From positions 4,278,001 through 4,342,000 of the forward strand of contig NZ_AP031497.1 in assembly GCF_042853465.1 (NCBI RefSeq): a stretch of 64,000 nt of DNA, written 5' to 3'. Positions 46,029-55,239 of the stretch are shown here, piece by piece. Below the pieces are notes generated by a model. The model was not told the origin of the DNA. It did no database searches and saw only the letters and a program-made list of their open reading frames with translations. The DNA is from Simiduia litorea. Its GTDB lineage: Bacteria > Pseudomonadota > Gammaproteobacteria > Pseudomonadales > Cellvibrionaceae. A program made the position numbers and the translations under genes. The stretch's first letter is position 1, and each line of letters starts with the position of its first letter.

Positions 46029-46384
46029 TCATCGGCTTACTGGTTCTTATTGGCTTCCAGATACTGGGCGAGCTGCTCGCCCTTTGGCTCCACTTACCGA
46101 TACCCGGCGCGGTCATTGGACTCCTATTATTGCTGGTTAGCTTGAGGGTGTTACCCTGGTCTAAAGCCTTGGTGCAACCCACGGAGCAAGTCAGTGATAA
46201 GCTCATCAATCACCTCTCGCTGCTGTTCCTGCCCGCCGGTGTAGGCTTTTTTTTCTTGCCCGAACATATCAATGCCCAATGGCCCGCGGTCGTCGCCGCG
46301 ATGCTCGGCGGTACCTTCGTCGCCATGCTGCTTTCCAGCCTTACCTACCGGGTATTTAGTGCGCGAGCCAAGCCTCGTGAATGA
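46025..46384 (+). CDS. LrgA/CidA-family membrane protein
   Basis: 119 residues from the GTG at 46025, which overlaps the dsbB stop (GTGA). Four hydrophobic helices and the LrgA/CidA pattern (GFQILGELLALWLHLPIPGA; FLPAGVGFFFLPEHI). The family resembles phage holins and was linked to murein hydrolase control and to pyruvate or other metabolite transport. Longer readings of this frame run through dsbB in another frame and are rejected. The 3' end overlaps lrgB by 8 bases. Confidence 0.88.
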   Translation: MIIGLLVLIGFQILGELLALWLHLPIPGAVIGLLLLLVSLRVLPWSKALVQPTEQVSDKLINHLSLLFLPAGVGFFFLPEHINAQWPAVVAAMLGGTFVAMLLSSLTYRVFSARAKPRE

Positions 46385-47066
46385 TCGCCTGCATTGGCTG
46401 TTAATGATAGGCGCAACACTTTGCGCCTATCAAATAGGCGTCTGGGTGTATCAACGCAGTGGGCGCAAGCTCTGGCTACATCCTCTACTCACTGGCTCAA
46501 TAGTAATTGCCCTAGCACTTAAGCTGTTAAATGTGGATTACACCGATTATAAGAACGCTAATTGGCTGTTCTACCAACTCCTAGGGCTAGCCACCGTGAG
46601 CTTGGCCTTGCCTCTGCACCGAGAGTTTCACCAACTCAAGGGCCTTTTTTTACCCATAACTGGGACCATCGCCCTCGGCAGTGGTATAGCCTGTGCCACG
46701 GCCCTAGCCTTTGCCTACGTCGCTGGCGCAGGTGCAGAACTGTTATTAGCCCTAGCACCTAAATCGGTAACCACACCCATTGCGCTGGGGATAGCAGAAG
46801 CAATTGGTGCCAATACCAGCCTAACCACAGGCGTGGTTATTTTTACCGGTGTTATCGGTGCACTTATTTCACCCATGGTGTTTAAACTAACTGGGCTTAC
46901 CGATCCAAGGGGGCAGGGCATAGTGCTAGGTATCAATGCCCACGGTGTGGGTACCGCCAGAGGTTTTGAAGTGAGTGCCACAGTGGGTGTTTTCGCCAGC
47001 CTTGCCATGGGGCTTACCGGCGCCTTCACCGCGCTGTGGCTGCCTTTTTTAGCCGGCTACTTTTAA
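46377..47066 (+). CDS. LrgB/CidB-family membrane protein
   Basis: 229 residues from the GTG at 46377, which overlaps the lrgA gene by 8 bases. Many hydrophobic helices; the LrgB signature is visible (PKSVTTPIALGIAEAIGANT, and VLGINAHGVGTARGFEVSAT). It acts with the LrgA-type partner; the pair is implicated in metabolite export or autolysis control. Three tightly overlapping starts in dsbB-lrgA-lrgB suggest one transcript. Confidence 0.9.
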   Translation: MNDRLHWLLMIGATLCAYQIGVWVYQRSGRKLWLHPLLTGSIVIALALKLLNVDYTDYKNANWLFYQLLGLATVSLALPLHREFHQLKGLFLPITGTIALGSGIACATALAFAYVAGAGAELLLALAPKSVTTPIALGIAEAIGANTSLTTGVVIFTGVIGALISPMVFKLTGLTDPRGQGIVLGINAHGVGTARGFEVSATVGVFASLAMGLTGAFTALWLPFLAGYF

Positions 47067-47186
47067 GCGCTGCGCTACGCTTTTACCCGTTAATCGACCA
47101 TTAGCTGTTGATTAAGTCTTGCCCCCTTTCTGCCTTTCACCTACATTGAGCGTTAGACCTATCGGATGAGTTGAGGAAGTAGTCAC

Positions 47187-47648
47187 ATGCTCGATAATTG
47201 TAAAACGGCTAAGGAGCGCTGGGGCGGTGTAAGCGATATTATCGACCGCTGGCTGCAAGAACGTCAGGATGCATTAGTACTCTACTGCAAGCTATCTGAT
47301 CACGATGAGTTTGAACCCTTGGAGCACGGCGACAAGGTGCGAACACTCTGCCAACTGCTCGTGGATTACTCCTCTGCTGGGCACTTTGAGGTGTACAAGC
47401 AGCTGGTGAAAGAAGCCCACGAATTTGACGACCAAGCCGCTATTGACGAGGCCTCTGGACTCTATACCGAGATCGACCCAACCACGGATGTGATTCTCGA
47501 TTTTAACGACAAGTATCAAGAAACCGATGACCTAACGTCATTGCGCGCGGATCTCTCAACCCTCGGCGATGCGCTAGAAACGCGCTTTTCAGCCGAAGAT
47601 CGGATGATTTCTGTACTCCACGACGCCCATAAGGACTTGGTCGCCTAG
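47187..47648 (+). CDS. rsd: Rsd/AlgQ anti-sigma-70 factor
   Basis: 153 residues. Family pattern: LDNCKTAKERWGGVSDIIDR at the N-terminus and CQLLVDYSSAGHFEVYKQL (about 54-72). Rsd binds sigma-70 region 4 and shifts RNA polymerase toward alternative sigma factors; AlgQ is the Pseudomonas homologue. GAGGAAG precedes the ATG. Its position near dsbB recalls the Pseudomonas order. Confidence 0.93.
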   Translation: MLDNCKTAKERWGGVSDIIDRWLQERQDALVLYCKLSDHDEFEPLEHGDKVRTLCQLLVDYSSAGHFEVYKQLVKEAHEFDDQAAIDEASGLYTEIDPTTDVILDFNDKYQETDDLTSLRADLSTLGDALETRFSAEDRMISVLHDAHKDLVA

Positions 47649-47750
47649 TATGCCCTGATCGGTTGGCGCCAACCTAGGTGTCAATCGACGGCAGCGCCTT
47701 CATTTCTGCACTATCTTTAGTTTCAGTTATATCCTCACTCGGATCTTGTT

Positions 47751-48725
47751 ATGAAATGGAATTGGATGGCTGCCTACAGCTTGGCCTGCCTCAGTCTTTT
47801 AGCCTGTGATAACACCCCAACCCCAACCGCCAGTGTCGAAGTGGCCAATAAGGGCGTCTTAAGTGCTGCGCTTTCAGACCAAGGTAACTACGCCGTTATT
47901 GGCTCTATATTTGAGGGTGGCAGCCTGTGGCGACTAACCGACAATGAGCGGCTTTACGACTGGAATCACGCGAAAGACGAGCGCTCCACCATTGAAAGCG
48001 CTGCCTTCTCAACGGACGGTCGTTGGGCAGCAACCGCCACCACGCACACTATCGTATTCTGGAGCTTAGAAACCGGCCAAGCCGCGCGCTTCTGGAATGC
48101 ACCTGCTGAAGTGCTCGATATCGCCTTAACACCGGCTGGCGATTACGCACTGCTGGGTCTGGTCGACGGCACAGCGGTGATGTTCGATATCAAGCGCGGC
48201 GGCATTGTGCGCACCTTTCGACACGATAACCGCGTTCGCAAGGTGGGCCTATCGGCGGATGGAAAAATCGCCATCACCGGGTCTGAAGATCGCACCGCTG
48301 TTGTCTGGGACGTGAGCACCGGCAACGCCATACACACCTTCAACCATACCGAAGAAGTACAAATGGTGGCCATCACCAACGACGGCAGCAAAGCACTCAG
48401 TGCTGCAAAATACGATAGGGCGGTGATCTGGGATCTCACCAGTGGTAAAGCACTGCGAGAGGTGCCTTTAGCGGGCAATATGGTCAAGCGTGGGCTGCGC
48501 TTTACCGCGGCGCGTTTTTCCGCCGATGGCAAGCAGCTATTAACTGGCCGACCCGATCAAATCGTACAGCTGTGGCAAGTCGATAACATGACGCTCACCC
48601 AGCAGTGGCGCCTACCCAAGCGCGATACGTTACAGCCCTCTGGCGCCGCTGTTGTCGCCGTCGCCTTTGCCGACAAGCATTTCGTCGCCGTCGCGGCCAA
48701 CGGATTTGTGCACACCTTGAAGTAG
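47751..48725 (+). CDS. WD40-repeat lipoprotein
   Basis: 324 residues. Signal peptide with lipobox LSLLAC (Cys about 19). Then about six WD40-like repeats with recurring D-G and W-D pairs (LSADGKIAITGSEDRTAVVW; ITNDGSKALSAAKYDRAVIW), a beta-propeller fold. Likely anchored to the outer membrane or inner membrane outer face. Protein-binding scaffold is the usual role; the partner is unknown. A bidirectional terminator follows. Confidence 0.85.
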   Translation: MKWNWMAAYSLACLSLLACDNTPTPTASVEVANKGVLSAALSDQGNYAVIGSIFEGGSLWRLTDNERLYDWNHAKDERSTIESAAFSTDGRWAATATTHTIVFWSLETGQAARFWNAPAEVLDIALTPAGDYALLGLVDGTAVMFDIKRGGIVRTFRHDNRVRKVGLSADGKIAITGSEDRTAVVWDVSTGNAIHTFNHTEEVQMVAITNDGSKALSAAKYDRAVIWDLTSGKALREVPLAGNMVKRGLRFTAARFSADGKQLLTGRPDQIVQLWQVDNMTLTQQWRLPKRDTLQPSGAAVVAVAFADKHFVAVAANGFVHTLK

Positions 48726-48746
48726 CATTACTGCCTTAACAGAAAG

Positions 48747-48773
48747 CAAAAAGGCTGCCGAAGCAGCCCTTTC
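48747..48773. terminator. Bidirectional rho-independent terminator
   Basis: ggctgc-cgaa-gcagcc stem with a UUCG-type loop on the minus strand, A-run on the left and CTTTC on the right, between the convergent WD40 and FKBP genes. The minus direction is the stronger (GCAGCCTTTTTGC). Confidence 0.8.
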
Positions 48774-48790
48774 ATATCAAGCAAATTAAC

Positions 48791-49528
48791 TTACTTAGCC
48801 TTTGGTGCAGCCGCTTCAGGCTTGACGATATCTAGCAATTCCACCTCGAAAACCAAGGCTGAATTTGGACCTATTGGACCAGTACCACCGGGGCCATAGG
48901 CGAGATCAGACGGGATGTACAACTCATATTTGGCGCCCTTGTTCATCAATTGCAAGGCTTCAGTCCAGCCAGGAATAACACCGGTCACAGGAAAAGTTGC
49001 AGGCTCGCCACGGGTGTAAGAGCTATCGAATTCGGTGCCATCTATTAACGTGCCCTTGTAATGCACGGTAACTGAATCATCCGTTGTGGGCTGTGCGCCT
49101 TTACCTTCGGTCAAAACTTTGTACTGTAAGCCTGACTCTGTTGTCTGTACGCCTTCTTTGGTGCCATTGGCAGTTAAAAACGCTTCGCTTTTCTGCTGGT
49201 TAACCGCACCAACTTCTTTCATTTTTGCTTCTTGCTTAGCCTGTGCTTGGGATTGGAACTCCTGCATCACCTGTTGCATTTCTTCTTGGCTGATACGGTT
49301 TTCCTTGCCGCTTTGAATATCAACGACCGCCAATGACAGGGCTGCTGGATCTAGGGTAATACCTTCCTGCTTGAACTGAGACGCCATGTTAGCGCCGAAG
49401 ATATAGCTCATTTTGGCTTCGAGGGTATCTAGCTTTGCTTCTTCAGCTTTTTTGTCAGCGCCACAGGCAGCTAGCATCAGGGTAGCTAGGGCAATGCCTG
49501 AAACCAGGCTGTGTTTCACTTTAATCAT
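48791..49528 (-). CDS. FKBP-type peptidyl-prolyl isomerase lipoprotein (Mip/FkpA-like)
   Basis: 245 residues. Lipobox LMLAAC (Cys about 22). An N-terminal dimerisation helix bundle (about 30-125, rich in Gln and Glu: QEEMQQVMQEFQSQAQAKQE) precedes the FKBP domain (about 130-235: VTVHYKGTLIDGTEFDSSY; VIPGWTEALQLM; LVFEVELLDI). It assists folding in the periplasm. The ATG at 49528 has GGAAG 6 bases away, so it is favoured over the adjoining ATG at 49534. Confidence 0.92.
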   Translation of the reverse strand: MIKVKHSLVSGIALATLMLAACGADKKAEEAKLDTLEAKMSYIFGANMASQFKQEGITLDPAALSLAVVDIQSGKENRISQEEMQQVMQEFQSQAQAKQEAKMKEVGAVNQQKSEAFLTANGTKEGVQTTESGLQYKVLTEGKGAQPTTDDSVTVHYKGTLIDGTEFDSSYTRGEPATFPVTGVIPGWTEALQLMNKGAKYELYIPSDLAYGPGGTGPIGPNSALVFEVELLDIVKPEAAAPKAK

Positions 49529-49600
49529 TATCATCTTCCGGTTGAGGGCCCTGAACCTACCGTAGGTCAGGCAATAAAAAATCGAGCGGCCAATACTAGC

Positions 49601-50086
49601 CTAGTTAGTCTGGCCTGTTAAGGTATCGGCCTTCAGCTCAGCCATTCTGGCACGTAAAGCACCGAAGCTGTCACAATCACTCGGTATTTGGTAATACAAA
49701 CACACACTGGCCAAGGCCTGCTCTGAGCATCTAATCCATGTAACTAAGCCTAAGCGCTTGATAACCTCCAATTCGGCGGACAGCTCAGCTTGCTTAATTT
49801 TTGTCCGAATCTCGGCAACAGCGACATTAGCTTCAGATTCACGCTTTAACTGCCTGCGCATCTGTCGCAATGGCCATACCACAGCTTGCTCCCACGCAAG
49901 TATTTCACCTGCATGCGCACGAATAGAATCTGGGCTGGCACCGACACCGCGAAAGTCGAGCCAAGCACAACAAAGCAGTAAGGTAACACTGACCTGATAG
50001 CGATCCTGTAATTGCAGGCACTCGGCCTCCACTGAAGGTTGCGCGTATACAGACAACGCAAAATCGATAAAGTTTGGTTGCATCAT
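49601..50086 (-). CDS. TIGR02444-family protein
   Basis: About 161 residues. Family pattern FIDFALSVYAQPSVEAECLQ, then LQDRYQVSVTLLLCCAWLDF and a WPLRQMRRQLK helix. The function of TIGR02444 is unknown. Two ATGs and a GTG sit at the start without a clear ribosome site. It is divergent from the ABC-F gene, with 45 bases between, a pairing I recall in other gammaproteobacteria. Confidence 0.8.
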   Translation of the reverse strand: MMQPNFIDFALSVYAQPSVEAECLQLQDRYQVSVTLLLCCAWLDFRGVGASPDSIRAHAGEILAWEQAVVWPLRQMRRQLKRESEANVAVAEIRTKIKQAELSAELEVIKRLGLVTWIRCSEQALASVCLYYQIPSDCDSFGALRARMAELKADTLTGQTN

Positions 50087-50131
50087 CACTTTTCGCTAGT
50101 CGCCATTGCCAGCGCTGCTACAATGCGCGCC

Positions 50132-52021
50132 ATGATTGAATTGAACCAAGTAAGCCTACAGCGCGGGCAAAAATTTTTGCTCGACCACGCAGACCTTCGC
50201 ATCCACCCAGGCCAACACGTCGGCCTGATTGGCGCCAATGGTAGTGGTAAATCGAGCCTATTCCAAATGCTGCTGGGCAAGCTCGGCGCCGATACTGGCC
50301 ACTGCCTTGTGCCCAGCCAGTGGCGACTAGCCCATATGGCGCAAGAAATTGAGAACACTCAGCAAAATGCCCTAGATCATGTACTCGATGGCGACACCGA
50401 GTTGCGTCGCTTGCAAGCATTGCTAAAAAACAGCGAAGGCGAGGCATTAGCCACGGCCTATGCCGATATGGAGCACATCGACGGCTACACAGCCGAATCC
50501 CGAGCGCTACAACTTTTATCGGGCTTAGGGTTCGCGCCCGGTGACGAAACTAAATTAGTCAGCGATTTTTCCGGTGGCTGGCGCATCCGATTGAACCTCG
50601 CGCAGGCACTTATGTGTCCGAGCGATCTCTTGCTACTCGATGAGCCCACCAACCACTTAGATTTAGATACCACTTTGTGGCTAGAGCAATGGCTCAAACG
50701 CTACCCCGGCACCCTGGTATTAATCTCGCATGATCGCGATTTTCTCGACGCGGTTATTGATCGAATCGTCAACGTTGAATCACAGAAACTGGTGCTGTAT
50801 CAGGGCAATTATTCAGCCTACGAGCGGCAAAAAGCTGAACGACTTGCGCAGCAACAAGTGGCCTTCGAAAAACAGCAAGAGCGCATCTCCGAAATTGAAA
50901 ACTTCGTGCGTCGCTTCCGCGCCAAAGCGACCAAAGCCAAACAAGCACAAAGCCGATTGAAAGAACTTGAGCGCATGGAGACCATAGCCCCAGCGCATAT
51001 CGACTCGCCGTTTCACTTTGACATTCCGTGTTTCGAAAAAGTCAGTACACCCTTGGTTGGTTTACAGCAGGCCACGATTGGTTATGCCGGCCGAACAATA
51101 TTTCAAAACTTAAATTTAGCCTTACTACCCGGCGCCAGAATTGGCTTGCTCGGTTTTAATGGCGCGGGTAAATCCACCCTAGTTAAAGCGCTGACGGAAG
51201 AGTTAACGCCAACCAGCGGCGACCGCATTGCCGGCGAGCACTTGCGCATTGGCTATTTTGCTCAACATCAACTACAGGCATTAGATTTGGATGCAACACC
51301 AGCATTGCATTTGCAGCGTTTGTCACCGACGGCCAGCGAGCAAGAAATTCGCAACTTTTTAGGTGGCTTTGGCTTTCATGGCGATCTAGCTTTAGCCACT
51401 GTGCGGCCTTTTTCCGGCGGCGAAAAAGCCCGTTTAGCACTGGCCATCATCGCGTGGCAAAAGCCTAATTTACTGTTGCTGGATGAACCCACCAACCATC
51501 TCGATTTAGAAATGCGCCATGCACTTACCGTGGCCCTGCAAGCGTTCGAGGGCGCAGTAGTAGTGGTGTCGCACGATCGGCACTTACTGCGCAACACCGT
51601 GGAAGAATTTTGGTTAGTGCATCAAGGCCGAGTTGAAATTTTTGATGGCGACCTAGACGCCTACCATCAATGGGCACAAATTACCTTACAAACCAGCCTG
51701 TCGACACGAGCACAACAAGCGAATGAAGACAGCGACCTAAAAATTGACCGAAAAGTTCAGCGCCAGCAGGCGGCGGCGCAGCGCGAAAAACTTAAGCCCC
51801 TGACGCAAAAACTTAAGAAAGTTGAGCAAGAAATGGAAAAACTACAGGCTCGGCTAACGGACGTTGAAACCCTTATGGGCGATGCGGATTTATACCTCAG
51901 TGAAAATAAAGAGAAAATGCAAAAACTCCTCAAAGAACAGGGCGAACTAAAAAGCACGCTTGAAAATGCGGAATTACAATGGCTCGAAATCAGTGAGGCT
52001 CTGGAACAAGCCAGCGTGTAG
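50132..52021 (+). CDS. yheS: ABC-F ATPase, YheS-like
   Basis: 629 residues from the ATG at 50132 (MIELNQVSLQRGQKFLLDHA); the longer frame from 50039 overlaps the divergent gene. Two ABC ATPase modules: Walker A GANGSGKSS and GFNGAGKST, signature FSGGWRIR and FSGGEKAR, Walker B LLLLDEPTNHLDL twice. A charged interdomain linker (about 240-300) and a C-terminal coiled coil (about 560-629) follow. No membrane domain. ABC-F proteins act on the ribosome E site. Confidence 0.93.
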   Translation: MIELNQVSLQRGQKFLLDHADLRIHPGQHVGLIGANGSGKSSLFQMLLGKLGADTGHCLVPSQWRLAHMAQEIENTQQNALDHVLDGDTELRRLQALLKNSEGEALATAYADMEHIDGYTAESRALQLLSGLGFAPGDETKLVSDFSGGWRIRLNLAQALMCPSDLLLLDEPTNHLDLDTTLWLEQWLKRYPGTLVLISHDRDFLDAVIDRIVNVESQKLVLYQGNYSAYERQKAERLAQQQVAFEKQQERISEIENFVRRFRAKATKAKQAQSRLKELERMETIAPAHIDSPFHFDIPCFEKVSTPLVGLQQATIGYAGRTIFQNLNLALLPGARIGLLGFNGAGKSTLVKALTEELTPTSGDRIAGEHLRIGYFAQHQLQALDLDATPALHLQRLSPTASEQEIRNFLGGFGFHGDLALATVRPFSGGEKARLALAIIAWQKPNLLLLDEPTNHLDLEMRHALTVALQAFEGAVVVVSHDRHLLRNTVEEFWLVHQGRVEIFDGDLDAYHQWAQITLQTSLSTRAQQANEDSDLKIDRKVQRQQAAAQREKLKPLTQKLKKVEQEMEKLQARLTDVETLMGDADLYLSENKEKMQKLLKEQGELKSTLENAELQWLEISEALEQASV

Positions 52022-52061
52022 TTTTTTTACCAAAAATATCTTCATAACCAACGAAAAATTC

Positions 52062-52077
52062 ATGACTCAAGAGTCAT
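52062..52077. repeat. Perfect inverted repeat upstream of the esterase gene
   Basis: atgactc-aa-gagtcat, 7-base arms and a 2-base spacer, in the 230-base gap between the ABC-F gene and the autotransporter. It could be a dimer-binding operator. No regulator gene is adjacent. Confidence 0.35.
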
Positions 52078-52253
52078 AGACTGTTATAGCTTCGAGCGAA
52101 GATCCACTCTACTATCTCTTCCGTATCAGTTCACTACAACAATAATTACTGATCTATTTCAACACCTACGTTTTACGCAGCAATGATACTAGCGATCTGT
52201 TTAGACAGAAAAGCTAACAATAATAAACACTGCAATGATCACGGAAAGACATT

Positions 52254-54206
52254 ATGAGCATACGTATATCTGCATCTCTCAAACCACTAGCAGCTGCTTT
52301 GTTGCTGGCATCAGCTTGCACGCAAGCCCAATCTCCGTTCAACGAGCTCGTTGTTTTTGGTGACAGCCTCTCCGACTCGGGACAATTTCCAGATGCAGGG
52401 GGCCCAATTCACCCAACTCTGGGCGTTCCCGCGAGTGGCTTGCGCTTTACTAATCGCCTCGATGGCAACGGCAGCATGACTGACTTAGTCGGCGTACAGC
52501 GCTTCAGCCAGCAACTGGGTCTTGGCTACCTGGCGGCGTCAACGCCTTACTTGCCTAGCCCCGTCACCGGTTACCCAGCGGGGACCAACTATGCCGTGGG
52601 TGGCTATACCTCAGCGCAAATTAAAGCCTCCATCACCGATGCAGATGGCTCAACGGTTTACAACCCTGCCGCTGGTCCAGCAAAGATTCGCGATGGCTAT
52701 CTCGCGGAATTTGGCACTGCCAAGGCATCAACACTGTATTACGTCAACGGCGGCGGCAACGACGTATTGGCTATTAGCAATCCAACGGACCCCACTAACG
52801 CTACAAAAATCATCACAGCAGCAAACACTCTCGTTGAAGGTATAACCGCGCTGGATTCCGCTGGCGCCAAGTACATAATGGTGTCTAATTTACCCGATGT
52901 AGGCAGCACGCCCGCCGGCATTGGCTCAGGCGCACAACCTTTGTGGAGTCCTTTGAGCGCACTTTACAACACCACTTTGTTAGCTGGCCTAAAAGACTCG
53001 GCAGCCAATATCATTGGCGTTGACGCGCGCGGCTTGGTGGCCGAGATCATGACTAACCCGAGTCAATACGGCTTCATCAACGATGCAACAGCACTTGCCG
53101 CTACCTGTTACGACGGCAGCGGCGGTAGTTGCTTTGAAAACCCCGTGTACGGCATAAATCAAGCGAATAACCGGGATCCTAGCAAGCTGCTATTTAACGA
53201 CGGTGTCCATCCCACCGCAGCAGCCCAGCAAATTATCGCCGATTACATGTTTAGTTTGGTACAAGCGCCACAAGAAGTCGGCTTACTGCCGGTACTAGGG
53301 GCCAGCTTGTTAGACGCCAGCCAAGCTCAGCTGCGCCAACAAATGCAATCTAACTTAGCCAGCAAACGCGCTAGCGAAGGTCAATTTCAAGTGTTTGCCC
53401 GCGGTAGTGCCGTTGAGACAGGAATTCGCAACAACTATCTCGACGCAGACGCGGAATCGAATAACGCGCTACTTGGCATTCAATACAGCCTTAGCGATCT
53501 GTTAAGTATCGGCTTAGGTTTTGCTAGCGATAGCGGTGATTTGGGCTTCGACGACTCAGCCTCCTCCTATGACGCCAGCAGCCAGTCGATCACCTTATTT
53601 ACCGGTTATACCTCGGGCGCCCACTGGTTTAACGCCAGCATCGGTTATGGCGAGCAGGATTACAGCGACTTAAATCGCGTTGTTCCGCTCGGCATCACCG
53701 CGCGCACTGAAACCGGAAAGACCAAGGGCGACTCCTTAACCCTGGCAGCTGAATACGGTTACAGCATTTCGCCTCACAGTAATTGGGACTACGGCCCCAA
53801 AGTCGAATTCGTACACCGAGAAATCAATGTTGACGGTTATGACGAGGCATCGGGGCTAACCACGTCTCTGCGTTTTGGTGATCAGAAACATACCTCAACC
53901 AGCGCCGATGTGGGCTTTTTCGTGCACTGGCGTGCCGCGGGGGATGCCTTGGTGGTTACCTCCGAGTGGGGCATCCGCTCAGAGCTCAAGGGCGAGGACT
54001 ATGGCGTTACTATGGCGAGCCAAACGTTGGATCTCAATGCTTATGAATTACCTGGTTACAGCCAAGACAAAGGTCAAAGCTGGCATGGCAATTTAACCGC
54101 TAGCTACTTCCTCACCCCCAGCGCTGCTATTACCGCGAGTTGGGCCTCTGAAAGCGGCGACAACAAAACCGACCTGCTTGGCTTAGGTGTAAGTTACAAC
54201 TTCTAA
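52254..54206 (+). CDS. GDSL-type autotransporter esterase (EstA-like)
   Basis: 650 residues. A signal peptide (about 1-25) leads to a GDSL lipase passenger: block I VVFGDSLSDSGQF with Ser38, block III VNGGGNDVL, block V FNDGVHPTAAAQQII (Asp and His). The last about 280 residues form an autotransporter beta-barrel, ending in LGLGVSYNF with the terminal Phe used by the Bam machinery. It is predicted to display a lipase/esterase on the cell surface. GGAAAG precedes the ATG; a terminator follows. Confidence 0.93.
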   Translation: MSIRISASLKPLAAALLLASACTQAQSPFNELVVFGDSLSDSGQFPDAGGPIHPTLGVPASGLRFTNRLDGNGSMTDLVGVQRFSQQLGLGYLAASTPYLPSPVTGYPAGTNYAVGGYTSAQIKASITDADGSTVYNPAAGPAKIRDGYLAEFGTAKASTLYYVNGGGNDVLAISNPTDPTNATKIITAANTLVEGITALDSAGAKYIMVSNLPDVGSTPAGIGSGAQPLWSPLSALYNTTLLAGLKDSAANIIGVDARGLVAEIMTNPSQYGFINDATALAATCYDGSGGSCFENPVYGINQANNRDPSKLLFNDGVHPTAAAQQIIADYMFSLVQAPQEVGLLPVLGASLLDASQAQLRQQMQSNLASKRASEGQFQVFARGSAVETGIRNNYLDADAESNNALLGIQYSLSDLLSIGLGFASDSGDLGFDDSASSYDASSQSITLFTGYTSGAHWFNASIGYGEQDYSDLNRVVPLGITARTETGKTKGDSLTLAAEYGYSISPHSNWDYGPKVEFVHREINVDGYDEASGLTTSLRFGDQKHTSTSADVGFFVHWRAAGDALVVTSEWGIRSELKGEDYGVTMASQTLDLNAYELPGYSQDKGQSWHGNLTASYFLTPSAAITASWASESGDNKTDLLGLGVSYNF

Positions 54207-54222
54207 GCTCTACACCTTTACC

Positions 54223-54250
54223 AAAAACGGCACCTTCTGGTGCCGTTTTT
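54223..54250 (+). terminator. Rho-independent terminator of the esterase gene
   Basis: aaaaacggcacc-ttct-ggtgccgttttt, a perfect 12-bp stem including the flanking A and T runs, 17 bases after the stop. Confidence 0.9.
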
Positions 54251-54330
54251 GTTTCAAATCAATACACTTAAGCGAACGCTTGACTATGGTATGTTATTGA
54301 CCAATGAAACTTACCTCGAGGGATAAAAAT

Positions 54331-55188
54331 ATGGCTGGCAATAAGCTATTAGTGGTTATAGACCCGTTAACCGATGATCAAATGGCATTAGGTCGCGCGG
54401 TTAAATTAGCACTGGAAATTAACGCTAGCCTGCACTTATTTTGCTGTACCTATTTGAGCGAAGACGAACTATTGGAATACAGCTCAAGAAAGGATGCAAA
54501 ACACTCCCAAGTCCAAGAAACCAAAGACTGGCTGCAAGAGCTTGCTCAACCGATAAAAAATCAGGGCCTAGAAGTAAGCTGTGAGGTCGTATGGAATCAA
54601 CGATGGGAGATGATGGTTGCACAGGCTGCAGGGCGCGTCGATGCCACCTTAATTGTGAAGTCCAGCTTTCAGCACAGCGCCCTGAGTAGAAAGTTTAAAC
54701 ACACATCAGATTTCTATCTAATGCGCGCAGCACCCTGCCCAGTTCTATTGGTAAAATCTGACGAAGCTTGGCAAAACAGCATTATTTTAGCAGCGGTAAG
54801 CCTAAACGAGCACGAGCCAGAACACGATGTGCTCAACAATCGAATTCTTACCCAAGCTCAACGTTTAGCAAAAGCTACTGGCTTCGAGCTGCACCTTGTC
54901 TCTGCCATCGAAAAAACACCGAATTTTGTAAAATTATTTCATTTGCTAGAACACAGCGAAGCACCGGATCAACAACTTGCCGCCGAGCGATTTGGCATTC
55001 CCTCTGCCAATATGCATTTGCGCGAGGGGAAAGCCAAGGCCGTTATTACCGATCTCACCCAAGAGCTACATGCCGACTTACTCGTTATTGGTACAGCTGC
55101 GAGGGCCGGTGTACAAGCAACATTAGTCGGGAATACGGCGGAGAAAATTTTAGATAAAGTCGAAACCGATGTCATGGTTGTCGGCTAG
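54331..55188 (+). CDS. Universal stress protein with two Usp domains (UspE-like)
   Basis: 285 residues. Two tandem Usp domains: the first opens with NKLLVVIDPLTDDQMALGRA and ends near VLLVKSDEAW, the second begins NSIILAAVSLNEHE and ends GNTAEKILDKVETDVMVV. The G-2x-G-9x-G(S/T) ATP-binding pattern is only partly visible in the second domain (GTAARAGVQATLVGNTAEKI). The ATG at 54331 has GAGGGA 7 bases upstream, better than that at 54304. General stress role; exact function unknown. Confidence 0.87.
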   Translation: MAGNKLLVVIDPLTDDQMALGRAVKLALEINASLHLFCCTYLSEDELLEYSSRKDAKHSQVQETKDWLQELAQPIKNQGLEVSCEVVWNQRWEMMVAQAAGRVDATLIVKSSFQHSALSRKFKHTSDFYLMRAAPCPVLLVKSDEAWQNSIILAAVSLNEHEPEHDVLNNRILTQAQRLAKATGFELHLVSAIEKTPNFVKLFHLLEHSEAPDQQLAAERFGIPSANMHLREGKAKAVITDLTQELHADLLVIGTAARAGVQATLVGNTAEKILDKVETDVMVVG

Positions 55189-55194
55189 AAACGC

Positions 55195-55224
55195 AAAAAA
55201 AAGCGAGCCCTTGGGCTCGCTTTT
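55195..55224. terminator. Bidirectional rho-independent terminator
   Basis: gcgagccc/gggctcgc with A-run on the left and CTTTT on the right, between convergent usp and oprF-like genes. Confidence 0.85.
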
Positions 55225-55239
55225 CACACAAAAGCTAGA

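Noticed and set aside
50039..50131. Longer N-terminus for the ABC-F protein
   Set aside because: It overlaps the divergent TIGR02444 gene; the ATG at 50132 matches the family start.
54768..55157. Open frame of 129 codons inside the Usp gene
   Set aside because: Shadow of the Usp coding frame, Arg-rich composition, no family.
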